A stretch of 64,000 nucleotides of DNA from Streptomyces sp. WMMB303 (GCF_029351045.1 NZ_JARKIN010000001.1:3956501-4020500); one strand, 5' to 3'; positions 8,179 to 17,022 are shown, counted from the stretch's first letter. A program made the numbers and translations. The notes: a model not told the origin generated them from the sequence alone.

Positions 8179-9050
8179 CCGCCACACTCGACAAGACCCC
8201 CGCCCGCCTTCCGGTCCAGGAACTCGCCCGGTTCCGTCATCTCCTCGCCGCCGAATGGATCAAACTCTGGTCACTGCGCTCCACCTACTGGGTGCTCGGT
8301 GCCGGCGCGCTGACCGTGATCGGCATCAATATCAACTCGGCCGCCTCCAACGCGGACCGGCTGGCGCACCAGCCGCTGATGCCGTCGGATCCGCCGGCGG
8401 GGGTTCCGGCCCGCCCTGAGCTGTTGTTCGATCCGCTGCACACGGCATTCGTCGATCCCGCCTGGCAGCTACTCATGATCATCGCTGCAACGGTGGGAGG
8501 GATCGCGGTCTTCGGCGAACACACCAGTGGACTGATCCGTACGACCTTCGCCGCAGTACCCAACCGGCAGGCAGTGATCGCCGCCAAGGTGACGGTGGTG
8601 TCGGCGGTCATGCTGACGCTCGGCACGCTAGTCTCCAGCACCTCCTTTGGTATCACCCAAATGCTGCTGAGGGAGTACGGCGGCCTGTCGCTCAGCGATC
8701 CTGGCGCACTGCGCGCCGTCGCCGCAGCCGCTCTCCTGGCACCGCTGTGTGCGCTGGTAGGTATGGCGGTGGGCGCGGCCGTCCGGCACGCCGCAGGCTC
8801 CATCGTTGCCGTCATCGCCCTGCTGTTGCTCATTCCGGCCTTGCTCCAGGGCGAGCGCTACCGTTGGGTCAAGGAAATCGGCAACGCCATGCCGCTCAGT
8901 GCCTGGGAACGGCTGGTGACGAACCCGGAGCGGGCGCACGACTTTGGCAAGTACCCGCTGACAATCACCGAGGCGTGGATCGTCTACGGCGCGTGGTCCA
9001 CCGCAGCAGTGGCCATCGCGCTGCTCGTGATACGACGCAGGGACGTATGA
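8175..9050 (+). CDS. ABC-2 type permease subunit
   Basis: 291 residues starting ATG at 8175, four bases inside the ATPase gene. Hydrophobic segments are visible at about residues 35-55 (TYWVLGAGALTVIGI), 95-115 (LLMIIAATVGGIAVFGEHTS), 140-160, 180-205 and 265-285, giving about six membrane spans. The EHTSGLIRTTFAAVPNRQ loop is characteristic of ABC-2 permeases in Streptomyces exporters. It would dimerise and pair with the ATPase encoded upstream. The stop codon at 9048-9050 is followed immediately by an IS605-type right end, so the native terminator may have been displaced. Confidence 0.9.
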   Translation: MTATLDKTPARLPVQELARFRHLLAAEWIKLWSLRSTYWVLGAGALTVIGININSAASNADRLAHQPLMPSDPPAGVPARPELLFDPLHTAFVDPAWQLLMIIAATVGGIAVFGEHTSGLIRTTFAAVPNRQAVIAAKVTVVSAVMLTLGTLVSSTSFGITQMLLREYGGLSLSDPGALRAVAAAALLAPLCALVGMAVGAAVRHAAGSIVAVIALLLLIPALLQGERYRWVKEIGNAMPLSAWERLVTNPERAHDFGKYPLTITEAWIVYGAWSTAAVAIALLVIRRRDV

Positions 9051-9166
9051 GTCAACTTGACCGGTTCTGAGGGTCCGGGCTTGGAGGTAGCGTCCAGCTG
9101 GCTGCTGGGTGGGCTCCTCCGTCCAGACACCTCTATGGGGTGGCGGGGACGCGTGACTCACGCGCC
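9051..9166 (-). repeat. IS605/TnpB-type right end with presumptive guide-RNA scaffold, copy A
   Basis: About 115 bp is shared with 57243-57361; long matches include GGGCTCCTCCG, ATGGGGTGGC and GGGCTTGGAG. On the minus strand it covers the last codons of a tnpB fragment, then a structured non-coding tail with a terminal hairpin (CCGGAC...ACCGG), then TCAAGTTGAC. A hairpin followed by TCAA is the layout of IS605/IS608 right ends, and the 3' end of tnpB overlapping the guide-RNA scaffold is known for the family. The outer boundary touches the stop codon of the ABC permease gene. Confidence 0.65.
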
Positions 9167-9325
9167 GCATTCCACACGCTCTCGCCACGGGTGGCGAGGT
9201 TGTGGGAAGCATTCCGGTCGGCGTGGGCAACGACCCGCACCTCCTGCAGATGAAAAGCCCCCGGTCCACACGGTTGCGCAGTACAGTCCGGCACACTTCC
9301 TCTCCGTGGTGGGGAAGTTGACGGA
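9133..9325 (-). pseudogene. TnpB (IS605 OrfB) C-terminal fragment, frameshifted
   Basis: One frame shows DRGLFICRRCG, the second half of the TnpB zinc ribbon. After a one-base frame change near 9236 the other frame reads VVAHADRNASHNLATRGE and then SVWNAARESRVPATP up to the TAG at 9133. HADRNA-x-N is the conserved end of the RuvC-like nuclease domain. Everything N-terminal is gone; an IS5-type fragment on the other strand begins where TnpB is lost. No active nuclease can be made. Confidence 0.8.
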
Positions 9326-9374
9326 TGCGGCGTGGGATCACATTGCACCACTGTTGCCGGTTGTGAATGGCAGG
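9309..9374 (+). pseudogene. N-terminal scrap of an IS4/IS5-type transposase
   Basis: GKLTDAAWDHIAPLLP (from about 9312) is the typical opening of IS5-type transposases (LTDxxWxxIxPLLP). After about 20 codons similarity stops and no catalytic core follows. It marks another insertion now almost deleted, between the TnpB relic and the IS3 left end. Confidence 0.6.
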
Positions 9375-9538
9375 TCATCCGTAGCGCGATCACCGGCAGA
9401 TGGTGAACAGGTGCTGCTGTGTTGTTGGCACGCAGAGCTAATGCGCCGGGCGTGCGTTCCTGGAAGAGTGGGCGTGGGCTTGATTCGGTTTGACGGACAT
9501 TCGAGATCAGGGGGCGTCGCCCCGGAAGGATGTCCATC

Positions 9539-9847
9539 ATGGAGAGCATGGGGAAGAAGAAGCCGCGTCCTCGCCGCTCGTTCACGCCGGAGTTCAAGGC
9601 CGAGATCGTTGAGTTGTGTCAGCGCGGTGACCGCTCGATCGGCCAGATCGCCAAGGACTTCGACCTGACGGAGACCGCGGTGCGGCTGTGGTTCCACCAG
9701 GCCGGGACCGACGCCGGCCGGCTACCCGGGCTGACCAGTAGTGAGAACGAGGAACTCGCCCGACTGCGCCGGGAGAACCGGCGTCTGCGCGAAGATGTCG
9801 AGATCCTCAAGCGGGCCACGGCTTTCTTCGCGACGGAGACCCGGTGA
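9539..9847 (+). CDS. IS3-family transposase OrfA
   Basis: About 102 residues. A helix-turn-helix of the IS3/IS911 type fills residues 10-60 (RRSFTPEFKAEIVELCQRGD, then IGQIAKDFDLTETAVRLWF). A leucine-zipper-like coiled coil follows (ENEELARLRRENRRLREDVE). ATG 9539 is favoured because GGAAGG at 9524-9529 is well spaced; an ATG at 9530 is also in frame but touches the ribosome site. OrfA overlaps OrfB by four bases (GTGA at 9844), where family members produce the OrfAB fusion by frameshifting. Confidence 0.88.
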   Translation: MESMGKKKPRPRRSFTPEFKAEIVELCQRGDRSIGQIAKDFDLTETAVRLWFHQAGTDAGRLPGLTSSENEELARLRRENRRLREDVEILKRATAFFATETR

Positions 9848-10446
9848 ACATCGACCCGTTCATCGAGGCGGAGAAGCAGGCAGGCCACAGCATCAAACGC
9901 GTCTGTGAGCTGCTGAAGGTCTCCCGTGCCGCCTTCTACTGCCGCCGCACCGACGTCCCCGGCGCCCGTGCGCTGCGTGATGCGGAACTGAGCGGGAGGA
10001 TCAGTGAGGTCCATCAGGCATCCCGCGGTACCTACGGTGCCCCACGCGTCCACGCCGCCCTGAAACGCGAGGGCACCGTCTGTGGACGCCGACGAGTCGC
10101 CCGCCTGATAAGAGCCGCCGGCCTCACCGGCCGCCACTGTCGGCGCAAGCACCGCACCACGGTCTGCGATCCGGCGGCGCCGTCCCGCCCCGACCTGGTG
10201 GACCGCGACTTCCAGCCCGACCCGGCCGCCGCCGATACCCGCTGGTGCGGCGACATCACCTACATCCCCACCCACGAGGGCTGGCTCTACCTGGCCACCG
10301 TCATCGACATCGCCTCCCGCCGCGTCGTCGGCTGGGCCACCGCCGACCACCTGCGCACCGGCCTCGTCGCTGACGCCCTGCGTGCGGCCTGCCACCGGCG
10401 CCGCCCACCCGCCTCGGTGATCTTCCACTCCGACCGCGGCTGTCAG

Positions 10447-11898
10447 GACGGATTCAACTGATCGTCGCAACACCTTGATCGGAAGGTGGAGCGATGGGTG
10501 CTGTGGAACGGCACAAGCAGGTTCGTGCGTACCGGGGGTTGATGCCGTCGCCGGGCAGGCCGTCGGTGGCCTGGCGTGAGGACAGGGTCAGGTTCTGGAC
10601 GGAGATTGCTCGGGGTGCCAAGACCGAGGTTGCGTGCAGTGCTGCGGGGGTGTCCGGGCCGGTGGGGTTCCGCTGGTTCCGGCACGCTGGCGGCGTGAAT
10701 CCGTGTCTTCCTGATGAAGTGTCCGGGCGCTACCTGTCGTTTCGAGAACGGGAGGACATCGCTGTCTGGCATGCCCAGGGCGCCGGCGTCCGCGAGACCG
10801 CCCGCAGGCTCGGACGGGCGCCGTCGACTGTCTCCCGTGAGCTACGGCGCAATGCCTCCACTCGGACCTACACGCTGGACTACCGGGCCTCGACCGCGCA
10901 GTGGCACGCTGAACGCCGGGCCCGGCGCCCGAAGACAGCCAAGCTCGTGGACAATCCAAGACTGCGAGTCTATGTCCAGGCCCGTCTGTCAGGGGACGTC
11001 ACCGACGCCGGAGGCAACCGTGTCGGCCCCGAGGGCCCGGCCTGGAAGGGGCGCAACAAACCGCACCGCGGGGACAGAGGCTGGGTGACAGCATGGAGCC
11101 CGGAGCAGATAGCGCGACGCCTACCCATCGAGTTCCCCAACGACGAGGACATGCGCATCAGCCACGAGGCGATCTACCAGGCGCTCTACGTCGAGGGACG
11201 TGGCGCGCTGAAACGCGAGCTGGTGGCCTGTCTGCGCACCGGACGGGCGCTGCGTGTTCCCCGGGCTCGCGGCCGGCAGAAGGCGTGGGCCCACGTCACC
11301 GACAAGGTCCTCCTCAGCGAGCGTCCCGCCGAGGCCGAGGACCGCGCCGTTCCCGGGCACTGGGAGGGCGACCTCATCATCGGGCTGAAACGCTCGGCAA
11401 TCGGAACCCTCGTCGAGCGCACCACCAGGTTCACCATGCTGGTCCACCTGCCGCGCGAGGAGGGCTACGGCGTGATCCCGCGCACGAAGAACGGCCCTGC
11501 CCTGGCCGGATACGGCGCCATCACGATGAAGGATGCCTTGGCCAGGACGATGACCACGCTGCCTGAGCAGCTCCTGCGGTCCCTCACCTGGGACCGCGGA
11601 AAGGAGTTGTCCGCGCACGCCGCCTTCACGGTCGAGACCGGCATCCCTGTCTACTTCGCCGACCCACACAGCCCCTGGCAACGCGGGACCAACGAGAACA
11701 CCAACGGCCTGCTGCGTCAGTACTTCCCCAAGGGCACCGACTTGTCCCGCTGGAACAGCGAAGAACTCCAGGCCGTCGCGGCCGTCTTCAACAACCGACC
11801 CCGGAAGACCCTCGGGTGGCGAACCCCGGCTGAAGTGTTTACCAAGCAGCTACGATCGCTCCCACCAGTCAACGTTGCGACGACCGATTGAATCCGTC
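10447..11898 (+). mobile_element. IS30-family insertion sequence, intact, with 3-bp target duplication
   Basis: 1452 bp bounded by inverted repeats of 25 bp with 3 mismatches (outermost 11 bp GACGGATTCAA perfect, inner TCGTCGCAAC perfect). CAG is present on both sides (10444-10446 and 11899-11901), the short target duplication expected for IS30. The host sequence on either side is the same IS3 orfB codon series, so the insertion point is exact. Confidence 0.95.
10494..11891 (+). CDS. IS30-family transposase
   Basis: 465 residues, open throughout. The N-terminal part holds an IS30 helix-turn-helix (YLSFREREDIAVWHAQGAGV with RETARRLGRAPSTVSRELRR). The core shows the DDE residues in PGHWEGDLIIGLKRS (Asp), LTWDRGKELSAHAAF (Asp) and PWQRGTNENTNGLLRQYFP (Glu), and ends ALGWRTP-like as LGWRTPAEVF. 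ATG 10494 is preceded by GGAAGG. About 25 extra residues between the first two catalytic residues (EEGYGVIPRTKNGPALAGYG) look like an insertion relative to typical members. The TGA lies inside the right terminal repeat. Confidence 0.94.
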   Translation: MGAVERHKQVRAYRGLMPSPGRPSVAWREDRVRFWTEIARGAKTEVACSAAGVSGPVGFRWFRHAGGVNPCLPDEVSGRYLSFREREDIAVWHAQGAGVRETARRLGRAPSTVSRELRRNASTRTYTLDYRASTAQWHAERRARRPKTAKLVDNPRLRVYVQARLSGDVTDAGGNRVGPEGPAWKGRNKPHRGDRGWVTAWSPEQIARRLPIEFPNDEDMRISHEAIYQALYVEGRGALKRELVACLRTGRALRVPRARGRQKAWAHVTDKVLLSERPAEAEDRAVPGHWEGDLIIGLKRSAIGTLVERTTRFTMLVHLPREEGYGVIPRTKNGPALAGYGAITMKDALARTMTTLPEQLLRSLTWDRGKELSAHAAFTVETGIPVYFADPHSPWQRGTNENTNGLLRQYFPKGTDLSRWNSEELQAVAAVFNNRPRKTLGWRTPAEVFTKQLRSLPPVNVATTD

Positions 11899-12214
11899 CA
11901 GTACACCAGCCGTGAATTCGCCGAACTCGCCGACAGCTTCGGCATCCGGCTGTCCGTCGGCCGCACCGGCCAGTGCTGGGACAACGCGCTGGCCGAGTCG
12001 TTCTTCGCCACCCTCAAGAGGGAACTTCCCTGCGACAGCCCATGGCCCAGCAAAGCCACCGCACACGCCGCGATCTTCGAATGGGTCGAGAGCTGGTACA
12101 ACCTCAAACGCCTGCACAGCAGCCTCGGCTACCGAACCCCCGCCGACTACGAAGCCGCCACCACAGCGGCCTGACCACCACACCGACGGTGTCCGTCAAA
12201 GCGGAACAAGCTCA

Positions 12215-12741
12215 ATCATGCTGTGACCTGCGGCCACCGTCTCATCGTCAGTCCACGCAACTCACGATGATCAGCGGTGGCCACGCCTATCCCCGTATCG
12301 GCTCCCACCAGCGAGATCACGATCTACAGCTGGAGACCAACGCCCGGGTGATCATCGGCTTCCCGGCCCGCGAGGGTTCACCGGGCTCGTCGGCAGTTCG
12401 TGCAGCACCGGCACATGGGCGCCCCCCGATGAACTTTTCCACCGCGACGACGCTCAACGCCAAGGCGAACGCCGCGGTGGCCGACCTCTACGAACGCGGC
12501 CTGCTCCCCGTCCCCAGTGGGATGAGCGCGGTAATGGTGCGTGCCATTCTCGATGTCTCGGACCGCGAGCACGGCCTTCTGCCGACCAGGTCGCCGTCCT
12601 GGCCTGCGGGGGACCCACGCGCCTCAGTGGTCCTGTTTTCTCGCATTTGATTGTGTTTCCGTCGAATGTTGCGCCTGCCGGTTGCGGAGAGCCCACGATG
12701 GGTCGCGCAGAGTTCATCGTCGGATTCTCGGAGGGGCATAG
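12215..12741 (+). other. Intergenic region after the IS nest; hairpin but no convincing gene
   Basis: Just outside the IS3 right end is an imperfect hairpin: GGCCACCG (12232-12239) pairs with CGGTGGCC (12275-12282), and inside it CATCGT (12243-12248) pairs with ACGATG (12264-12269). It may terminate IS3 transcription. The following 400 bp has open frames on the plus strand but no start, ribosome site or familiar motif that makes a gene credible. Confidence 0.5.
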
Positions 12742-13260
12742 ATGAAGGTCCGTCGAAAGGCAGCGGGGCTCGTCGCGGGGGTGGGCATGGCCGCCGGCAC
12801 GATGCTGGCGACGGTGCCGGCAGCACAGGCGCAGGCGCCCGACGCGGTACAGGCCACCGGTTCGGCTGAGCGAGTGGGGAGCGGCCAAAGGGCGACGGTA
12901 CCGCCGGCTCCGGTGAACAAGCGGGCGAGCGCGGGGATCACCGCGACCTCACCGAAGATCTCGCCGTCCGCCGGCTACAAGTACGTGGTCTCCGCAGGCT
13001 CGTACACCTGCGACTACGGGAACCTGTGCACCCCGGTATGGGACCCCACCGTCGGAAAGTGGAAGGTGTTCTTCCTCTACTACTGCAACACCTACTCGCT
13101 GTCTTACTGGAACGGCGAGGGCAACTACTACAACAACCAGACCACCGGCACGAAGGCGCACTTCTACAACTCGAGCGGCGGGACCTACCAGACCTCGACC
13201 GCGCCCGATCCCAACCGCCCGATCGACTGGGACCCGGTCTGGAAGATCAAGAACTGCTGA
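12742..13260 (+). CDS. Secreted protein of unknown function
   Basis: 172 residues. The signal peptide MKVRRKAAGLVAGVGMAAGT plus MLATVPAAQAQA is of Sec type, with cleavage likely after AQA near residue 31. A Pro/Ala-rich linker to about residue 75 leads to a compact C-terminal domain with four cysteines (YTCDYGNLC, YYCNTYSLSYW, KIKNC at the end) and many aromatic and Asn residues. That pattern suits a small disulphide-stabilised exoprotein. GGAGGGG at 12733-12739 supports the ATG. I do not recognise the family. A strong terminator follows 18 bp after the stop. Confidence 0.8.
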   Translation: MKVRRKAAGLVAGVGMAAGTMLATVPAAQAQAPDAVQATGSAERVGSGQRATVPPAPVNKRASAGITATSPKISPSAGYKYVVSAGSYTCDYGNLCTPVWDPTVGKWKVFFLYYCNTYSLSYWNGEGNYYNNQTTGTKAHFYNSSGGTYQTSTAPDPNRPIDWDPVWKIKNC

Positions 13261-13277
13261 CATCCTCACCATGAGTG

Positions 13278-13313
13278 AGTGCTCGCCTCGACGGTCAGGT
13301 CGAGGCGAGCACT
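13278..13313. terminator. Bidirectional terminator between convergent genes
   Basis: A perfect 15-bp stem (AGTGCTCGCCTCGAC / GTCGAGGCGAGCACT) with a 6-nt loop at 13293-13298. It serves the secreted-protein gene (+) and the ArsR-like gene (-). The stop codon of the minus-strand gene (TGA at 13295-13297) lies in the loop. Confidence 0.88.
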
Positions 13314-14344
13314 TCGTCACGCACACCTGCCGTCTTCGCGTCCCACACGGCGCCGCTGACCGCGCCGTTGAGCAGTGCCTCCCCCAGTGCCGTCCGCCGA
13401 TGCAGCACACGGTGCCCGTCCCGGAAGGAGCTGACCAGCCCCGCTTCGCGCAGCACCGCGGCGTGCCGGCTGGCGCTGGCCGGCGAGAGCACCAGCCTGG
13501 CGGCGATCCCGCTGGTGGACATGGGCCGGCCGAGCAACTCCAGCACCAGGGTCCGGGTGAGTCCGAGCAGTCGGTGCAGCCGCGCCTCAGGGCCAGGGTC
13601 CTGATCGGCCTCCGCCAGCCAGCCGGGCACCGGCAGAATCGGATAGACCAGCACTGGAGGGAATTCGGGCGCGGCCAGGGTGATGGGCCACCGGGTGCAG
13701 AAGAACGACGGGATCAGCGTCAGCGGGCGGCCGTTCAGCCTCAGGCTCCGGCTGAAAGGATAGCCACATTCGATGCGCCCGTCGCGCCAGGTCAGCTCCG
13801 GCTGATAGCTGGCCAGCAGTCCCTCGGCGCCCGTGGTGAGCGCCGAGCCGGCCCGCGCCGACCGGTCGGAGCCGACGGCACGGTCGACGGCCGCCTTGTA
13901 CGGAGCCACCGCCACCGCGTGATAGCGGCGTATCGCCGCCCCCAGGCGATGCAGCACGTCGCTCCCGCCTTCGGCGAGCCTGCGGGCGCCCGTCGGCATC
14001 GGCCGGTCCTTGTGGAGCTTGGCGATCTCCTGCCCGAGCCGCCGCCTGGGAGTGGAGAGCACCGCGTCCAGCCCGGCGTCCGGGTCGGGATCGCCGCGGC
14101 CGGGGGTGAGAAAGTCCGGAAAGTAGGGTGCGCAGGGGCACAACTCCATCAGCGCCCGAGCCGTCCGGAGCAGCCCCGATCGCGCGAGCCTCTCGCGGAC
14201 CTGCTGACGCCAGGGGTCGAAAATCAGCGCCGAGTGGCGGTTCTGAAGTAACTGCAGGCTGAGTACCACGTCCCACATGAAGTCGCTGTCCGTGGCCAGC
14301 CGCAGCCGGTTGAGGTCGTCCGTGCCGAAGTCGATCCGCAGCAT
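13295..14344 (-). CDS. ArsR-type winged-helix transcriptional regulator with large N-terminal domain
   Basis: 349 residues. The C-terminal 100 residues form a winged helix: LGRPMSTSGIAARLVLSPAS continuing ASRHAAVLREAGLVSSFRDG is the recognition helix and wing of ArsR/DUF5937-type regulators. The N-terminal 240 residues (from MLRIDFGTDDLNRLRL) are the extended partner domain of this Streptomyces group, of unknown ligand. No cysteine metal site is seen near the recognition helix, so it is probably not a metal sensor. Start chosen at 14344, where GGGGGGAAG lies upstream. The stop codon sits within the loop of the shared terminator. No obvious target gene is adjacent. Confidence 0.8.
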   Translation of the reverse strand: MLRIDFGTDDLNRLRLATDSDFMWDVVLSLQLLQNRHSALIFDPWRQQVRERLARSGLLRTARALMELCPCAPYFPDFLTPGRGDPDPDAGLDAVLSTPRRRLGQEIAKLHKDRPMPTGARRLAEGGSDVLHRLGAAIRRYHAVAVAPYKAAVDRAVGSDRSARAGSALTTGAEGLLASYQPELTWRDGRIECGYPFSRSLRLNGRPLTLIPSFFCTRWPITLAAPEFPPVLVYPILPVPGWLAEADQDPGPEARLHRLLGLTRTLVLELLGRPMSTSGIAARLVLSPASASRHAAVLREAGLVSSFRDGHRVLHRRTALGEALLNGAVSGAVWDAKTAGVRDEVLAST

Positions 14345-14678
14345 GTCCCGCACTTCCCCCCGGTCATACGTCCCCCGTGACATACCGCAGTGACAGACGG
14401 AGACGCGAGTGCGGCGGTTCCAGGAGAAATCAGAACGTCCGAAAGTCATCCCGCACCAGGTGCGCCGGGCGCCGCGTGAGCGGTCGAGGTAGCGGCGCGT
14501 GCAGTCGGGGCGACCGCACTCTGTCGGGCGGCTGATGGTGCCTCTGCTGCGTCACAGGGGGTCGGGGTGCGGCCTGTCCGGGCTGCGCAGTGCACCTCGC
14601 GCCCCGTGGGGGCGCGGGGAGCCGTGCGACCGGCCACAGCTGACCCGCGGGTCGCAAACGGCGAGCAAGGGGACCTGG
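14345..14678. repeat. Intergenic region with a Streptomyces-type dispersed repeat
   Basis: About 14576-14650 holds GCGCCCCGTGGGGGCGCGGGG followed by a GTGCGACCGGCCACAG motif and ACCCGCGGGTCGC. This combination of a GC hairpin with CGCGACCxGCCAC is a familiar dispersed intergenic sequence in Streptomyces genomes. The hairpin could terminate the RibD-like gene that ends at 14679. The rest shows nothing I can name. Confidence 0.5.
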
Positions 14679-15251
14679 TCAGCGGATCACGTCGAACACA
14701 TTCTTCTGCAGACCATTGGCGTAGGCCTCGTGCTCGACGAGCTTCAACTTCTGGGTGTCCTTGTCCGTGGTGCTGAACAGCCGCTTGCCCGCCCCGAGCA
14801 GGAGCGGGAAGACGAGCAGGTGGTAGCGGTCGATCAGGCCGGCGTCCCCGAGGGCCCGGTTCAGGGAGGCGCTGCCGTGGAGGATGATCGGGCCGCCCTC
14901 CGTCTCCTTCAGCGCGGCGACGTCGTCGAGGGAGCGCAGGATCCTCGTCTCGCCCCAGTTCGAAACCAGCTGCTCCTCGGTGAGGGTGGTGGAGACGACG
15001 TACTTCGGCATCAGCTTGTAGTCGGCGAAGTCCTCCATGTCGGGCCACACGGGGCTGAACGCCTCATAGCTGGTCCGGCCCAGCAGCATCGCGGTGGCTT
15101 CCTTCTGCTCCCGGCCCTTGATCTCGAACGCCTCGGGAAGGAACTCGATCTCCTTGAAGGTCCACCCGGAGTTCCGGTAGCCGGGCTCCCCGCCGGGAGC
15201 CTCCACAACACCATCGAGCGAGATGAACGCAGTGCTGATCAGAGTACGCAT
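14679..15251 (-). CDS. Dihydrofolate reductase/RibD C-terminal domain family protein
   Basis: 190 residues of the DHFR-like RibD_C fold, which binds NADPH and reduces pterin- or pyrimidine-like substrates. It opens MRTLISTAFISLDGVVEAPG, the usual start of the YwjB/YyaP group. Further motifs are AMLLGRTSYEAFSPVWP, KYVVSTTLTE and a central GPIILHGSASLNRALGDAGL, equivalent to the NADPH loop. GAGGAA seven bases before the ATG at 15251 sets the start. Stand-alone members are abundant in actinomycetes and their substrates are mostly unknown, so no pathway is claimed. Confidence 0.85.
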   Translation of the reverse strand: MRTLISTAFISLDGVVEAPGGEPGYRNSGWTFKEIEFLPEAFEIKGREQKEATAMLLGRTSYEAFSPVWPDMEDFADYKLMPKYVVSTTLTEEQLVSNWGETRILRSLDDVAALKETEGGPIILHGSASLNRALGDAGLIDRYHLLVFPLLLGAGKRLFSTTDKDTQKLKLVEHEAYANGLQKNVFDVIR

Positions 15252-15503
15252 TTGGGGTTCCTCGAGTCTCGTGTGCGGTTCGCTGAAGGTCCGGTCGGTG
15301 CGGGCGCCGACCGCATTCACGGTCGCTGTGCACCAGCCATGTGTTCCGACCGAGGACGGCTGAGAAACTCATCGGTCATTCCCGCTCCCATTATGTCCTG
15401 GCGGCCGCGACCGTTCCCGTTGTCGGCCGTGGCTGTCGGACGGCATGGCGGGCCTGCCGTACTTGGAGGGCCCGCCGATCTCCTACTGGACCCGACCGTC
15501 ACC

Positions 15504-16150
15504 TCACGCCTGCTTCCGGTAGGTGCGGAAGGCGCGCGTGGACAGCAGGCCCATTACGAGGGCTGCTGCTGCGAGGAGCCTCAGGCGCGCCCCGACCGTG
15601 CTCCGGTCGGGGTGGGCCCCCATCGCCTCCCGGGCCACGTCGACTGCCCATTCCACCGGGTTGTGGTCGGCTGCGACACCGACCCAGCCCGGGACGAGGC
15701 CGAGGTCCATCACGGCCGAGCTGAGGAACATCAGCGGCAGCGTGGTGAATTGGGAGATCGCGATGAGCGTCGCCTGCCGGCGGGTCAGCAGGGCCACTGC
15801 GTCGGACAGTGCCGAGAAGATCAGAGTCAGCAGCACCGCGGCGAGCACTGTGATGCCGAGACCGGAAACGCCCCCCCGGGGGAACCGGGCTTGGACGACC
15901 AGGGCGGCCAGGGCGATGGCGACGATGATCAGGCTCTGGATGAGCATCTGGATCGCCTGGTATGCCATGGTCGCGATCACCCTGGCGCCCCGGTCGGCGG
16001 CGAGGTGAGCATCCGGTCCAGCGCGCCGCGGTCGATGTCCTGCAGGTAGTTCGTTCCTGCCCACGCGCTCGCGAACAGTGCGGTCATCATCTCCACGCTG
16101 GTCCGCATCCTGAACGGACACGACCAGCGCCCCCAGCACACCGTCGGGGG
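15504..16150 (-). pseudogene. ABC-2 type permease, N-terminally truncated and frameshifted
   Basis: The C-terminal part in one frame reads AYQAIQMLIQSLIIVAIALA and further membrane segments to AFRTYRKQA. The segment before it, in another frame, is SAWAGTNYLQDIDRGALDRM with LTSPP, the conserved cytoplasmic loop of DrrB-like permeases. The frame change is at about 15975-16005. The first 80-90 residues expected of a permease are absent; similarity stops near 16110. There is no ATPase gene next to it. Confidence 0.75.
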
Positions 16151-16196
16151 ATAACCCGGTGCGGCCGGTGCCGCGTACGCGGCATCCTCTTCCCAT

Positions 16197-16745
16197 ATGG
16201 ACGACAAGCGGAAGGTCCGCGTTTCCAAGTACCTGGCGCGCCATCTGCGCCATGACCCCGCCCGCATCGGGCTCAGCCTCGACGCGCGGGGCTGGGCCGA
16301 CACCGGGGAACTGCTGGCCGCCGCGGCAGCCCACGGGTTCCCCGTCACACGGGCCGAACTCGAAGAGGTGGTCGTCACCAACGACAAGCAGCGGTACGCC
16401 CTCTCCCCCGACGGCGCCCGCATCCGGGCCAATCAAGGGCACACCGTACCCGTCGAGTTGGACCTGCCCGTGTCGGCGCCGCCGCCCGTGCTCTTCCACG
16501 GCACCGTGCCCCGCTTCCTCGCCGCGATCCGGACGGAGGGTCTGCGCCCCATGGCGCGGCATGCGGTCCATCTCTCACCGGACCGCGAGACGGCGACCCG
16601 GGTGGGGGCCCGCCGGGGACGTGCCGTCGTGCTGACGGTCGCCGCGGCGCATATGCACGAGCAGGGCCACGTCTTCCACCGGAGCGAGAACGGAGTGTGG
16701 CTGACCGCTTCCGTGCCGCCTCATTTTCTCGACTCCCCCCACTGA
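16197..16745 (+). CDS. kptA: RNA 2'-phosphotransferase (Tpt1/KptA family)
   Basis: 182 residues. KptA removes a 2'-phosphate from RNA using NAD+, releasing ADP-ribose 1''-2''-cyclic phosphate. The two-lobed family pattern is complete: KYLARHLRHDPARIGLSLD with the catalytic Arg-His-Arg region, then NDKQRYALS and IRANQGHT in the RNA lobe, then LFHGTVPRF, AVHLSPDRETA and the final GVWLTASVPPHFL in the ADP-ribosyltransferase-like lobe. Length is normal. It is a single gene, divergent from the ABC-2 relic. In bacteria its physiological RNA substrate is not settled. Confidence 0.95.
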   Translation: MDDKRKVRVSKYLARHLRHDPARIGLSLDARGWADTGELLAAAAAHGFPVTRAELEEVVVTNDKQRYALSPDGARIRANQGHTVPVELDLPVSAPPPVLFHGTVPRFLAAIRTEGLRPMARHAVHLSPDRETATRVGARRGRAVVLTVAAAHMHEQGHVFHRSENGVWLTASVPPHFLDSPH

Positions 16746-17022
16746 CCGAGGCCGCTCGGGTGCATGGAAGCGACACGGCTGGAAGCAGGGCGACACGGCC
16801 GTGGTCAACCGTGGTCTCGGTGACCGCGGCTGGTTCCGGGGGCCGGCGGCGGGGCACGGTGGCGCTGCCGGTGCTTCCGGCCGCGGGGGCGCGGACGAGG
16901 AGGCGGACGGGCGTTGAGGGAGAGCCGCCCTCGTCGGGGGGAGGACCCGCCCGGTGGTTTCTCGTCGGCCACTTGGCCCACGGCAGGGTACGCGGGAGCG
17001 CGTCGGGGTTACCCGTACGCGC

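Larger units (their letters stand above)
9844..12174 (+). pseudogene. IS3-family transposase OrfB, split by an IS30 insertion
   Basis: The left part (9844-10446) encodes the N-terminal HTH_21-like region and the first rve catalytic motifs (TRWCGDITYIPTHEGWLYL with Asp; VIFHSDRGCQ with the second Asp). IS30 enters directly after GCQ. The right part (11899-12174) resumes with YTSREFAELADSFGIRLSVG and contains the catalytic Glu in NALAESFFATLKRE and the C-terminal LHSSLGYRTPADYE. Joining the parts across one CAG copy restores an uninterrupted DDE protein of about 290 residues, so the gene was intact when IS30 arrived. Confidence 0.92.
9475..12214 (+). mobile_element. IS3-family element interrupted by IS30
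   Basis: The left end (9475) and the right end (complement of 12214) match over about 25 bp, TGGGCTTGATTCGG... against TGAGCTTGTTCCGC..., both continuing TTTGACGGACA. Inside are OrfA and OrfB in the overlapping arrangement of IS3. Removing the IS30 insertion and one CAG copy leaves about 1285 bp, normal for the family. No matching target duplication flanks the ends (GCG against ATC), so the element may have formed by recombination between copies, possibly with the relic at 5 kb. Confidence 0.88.
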
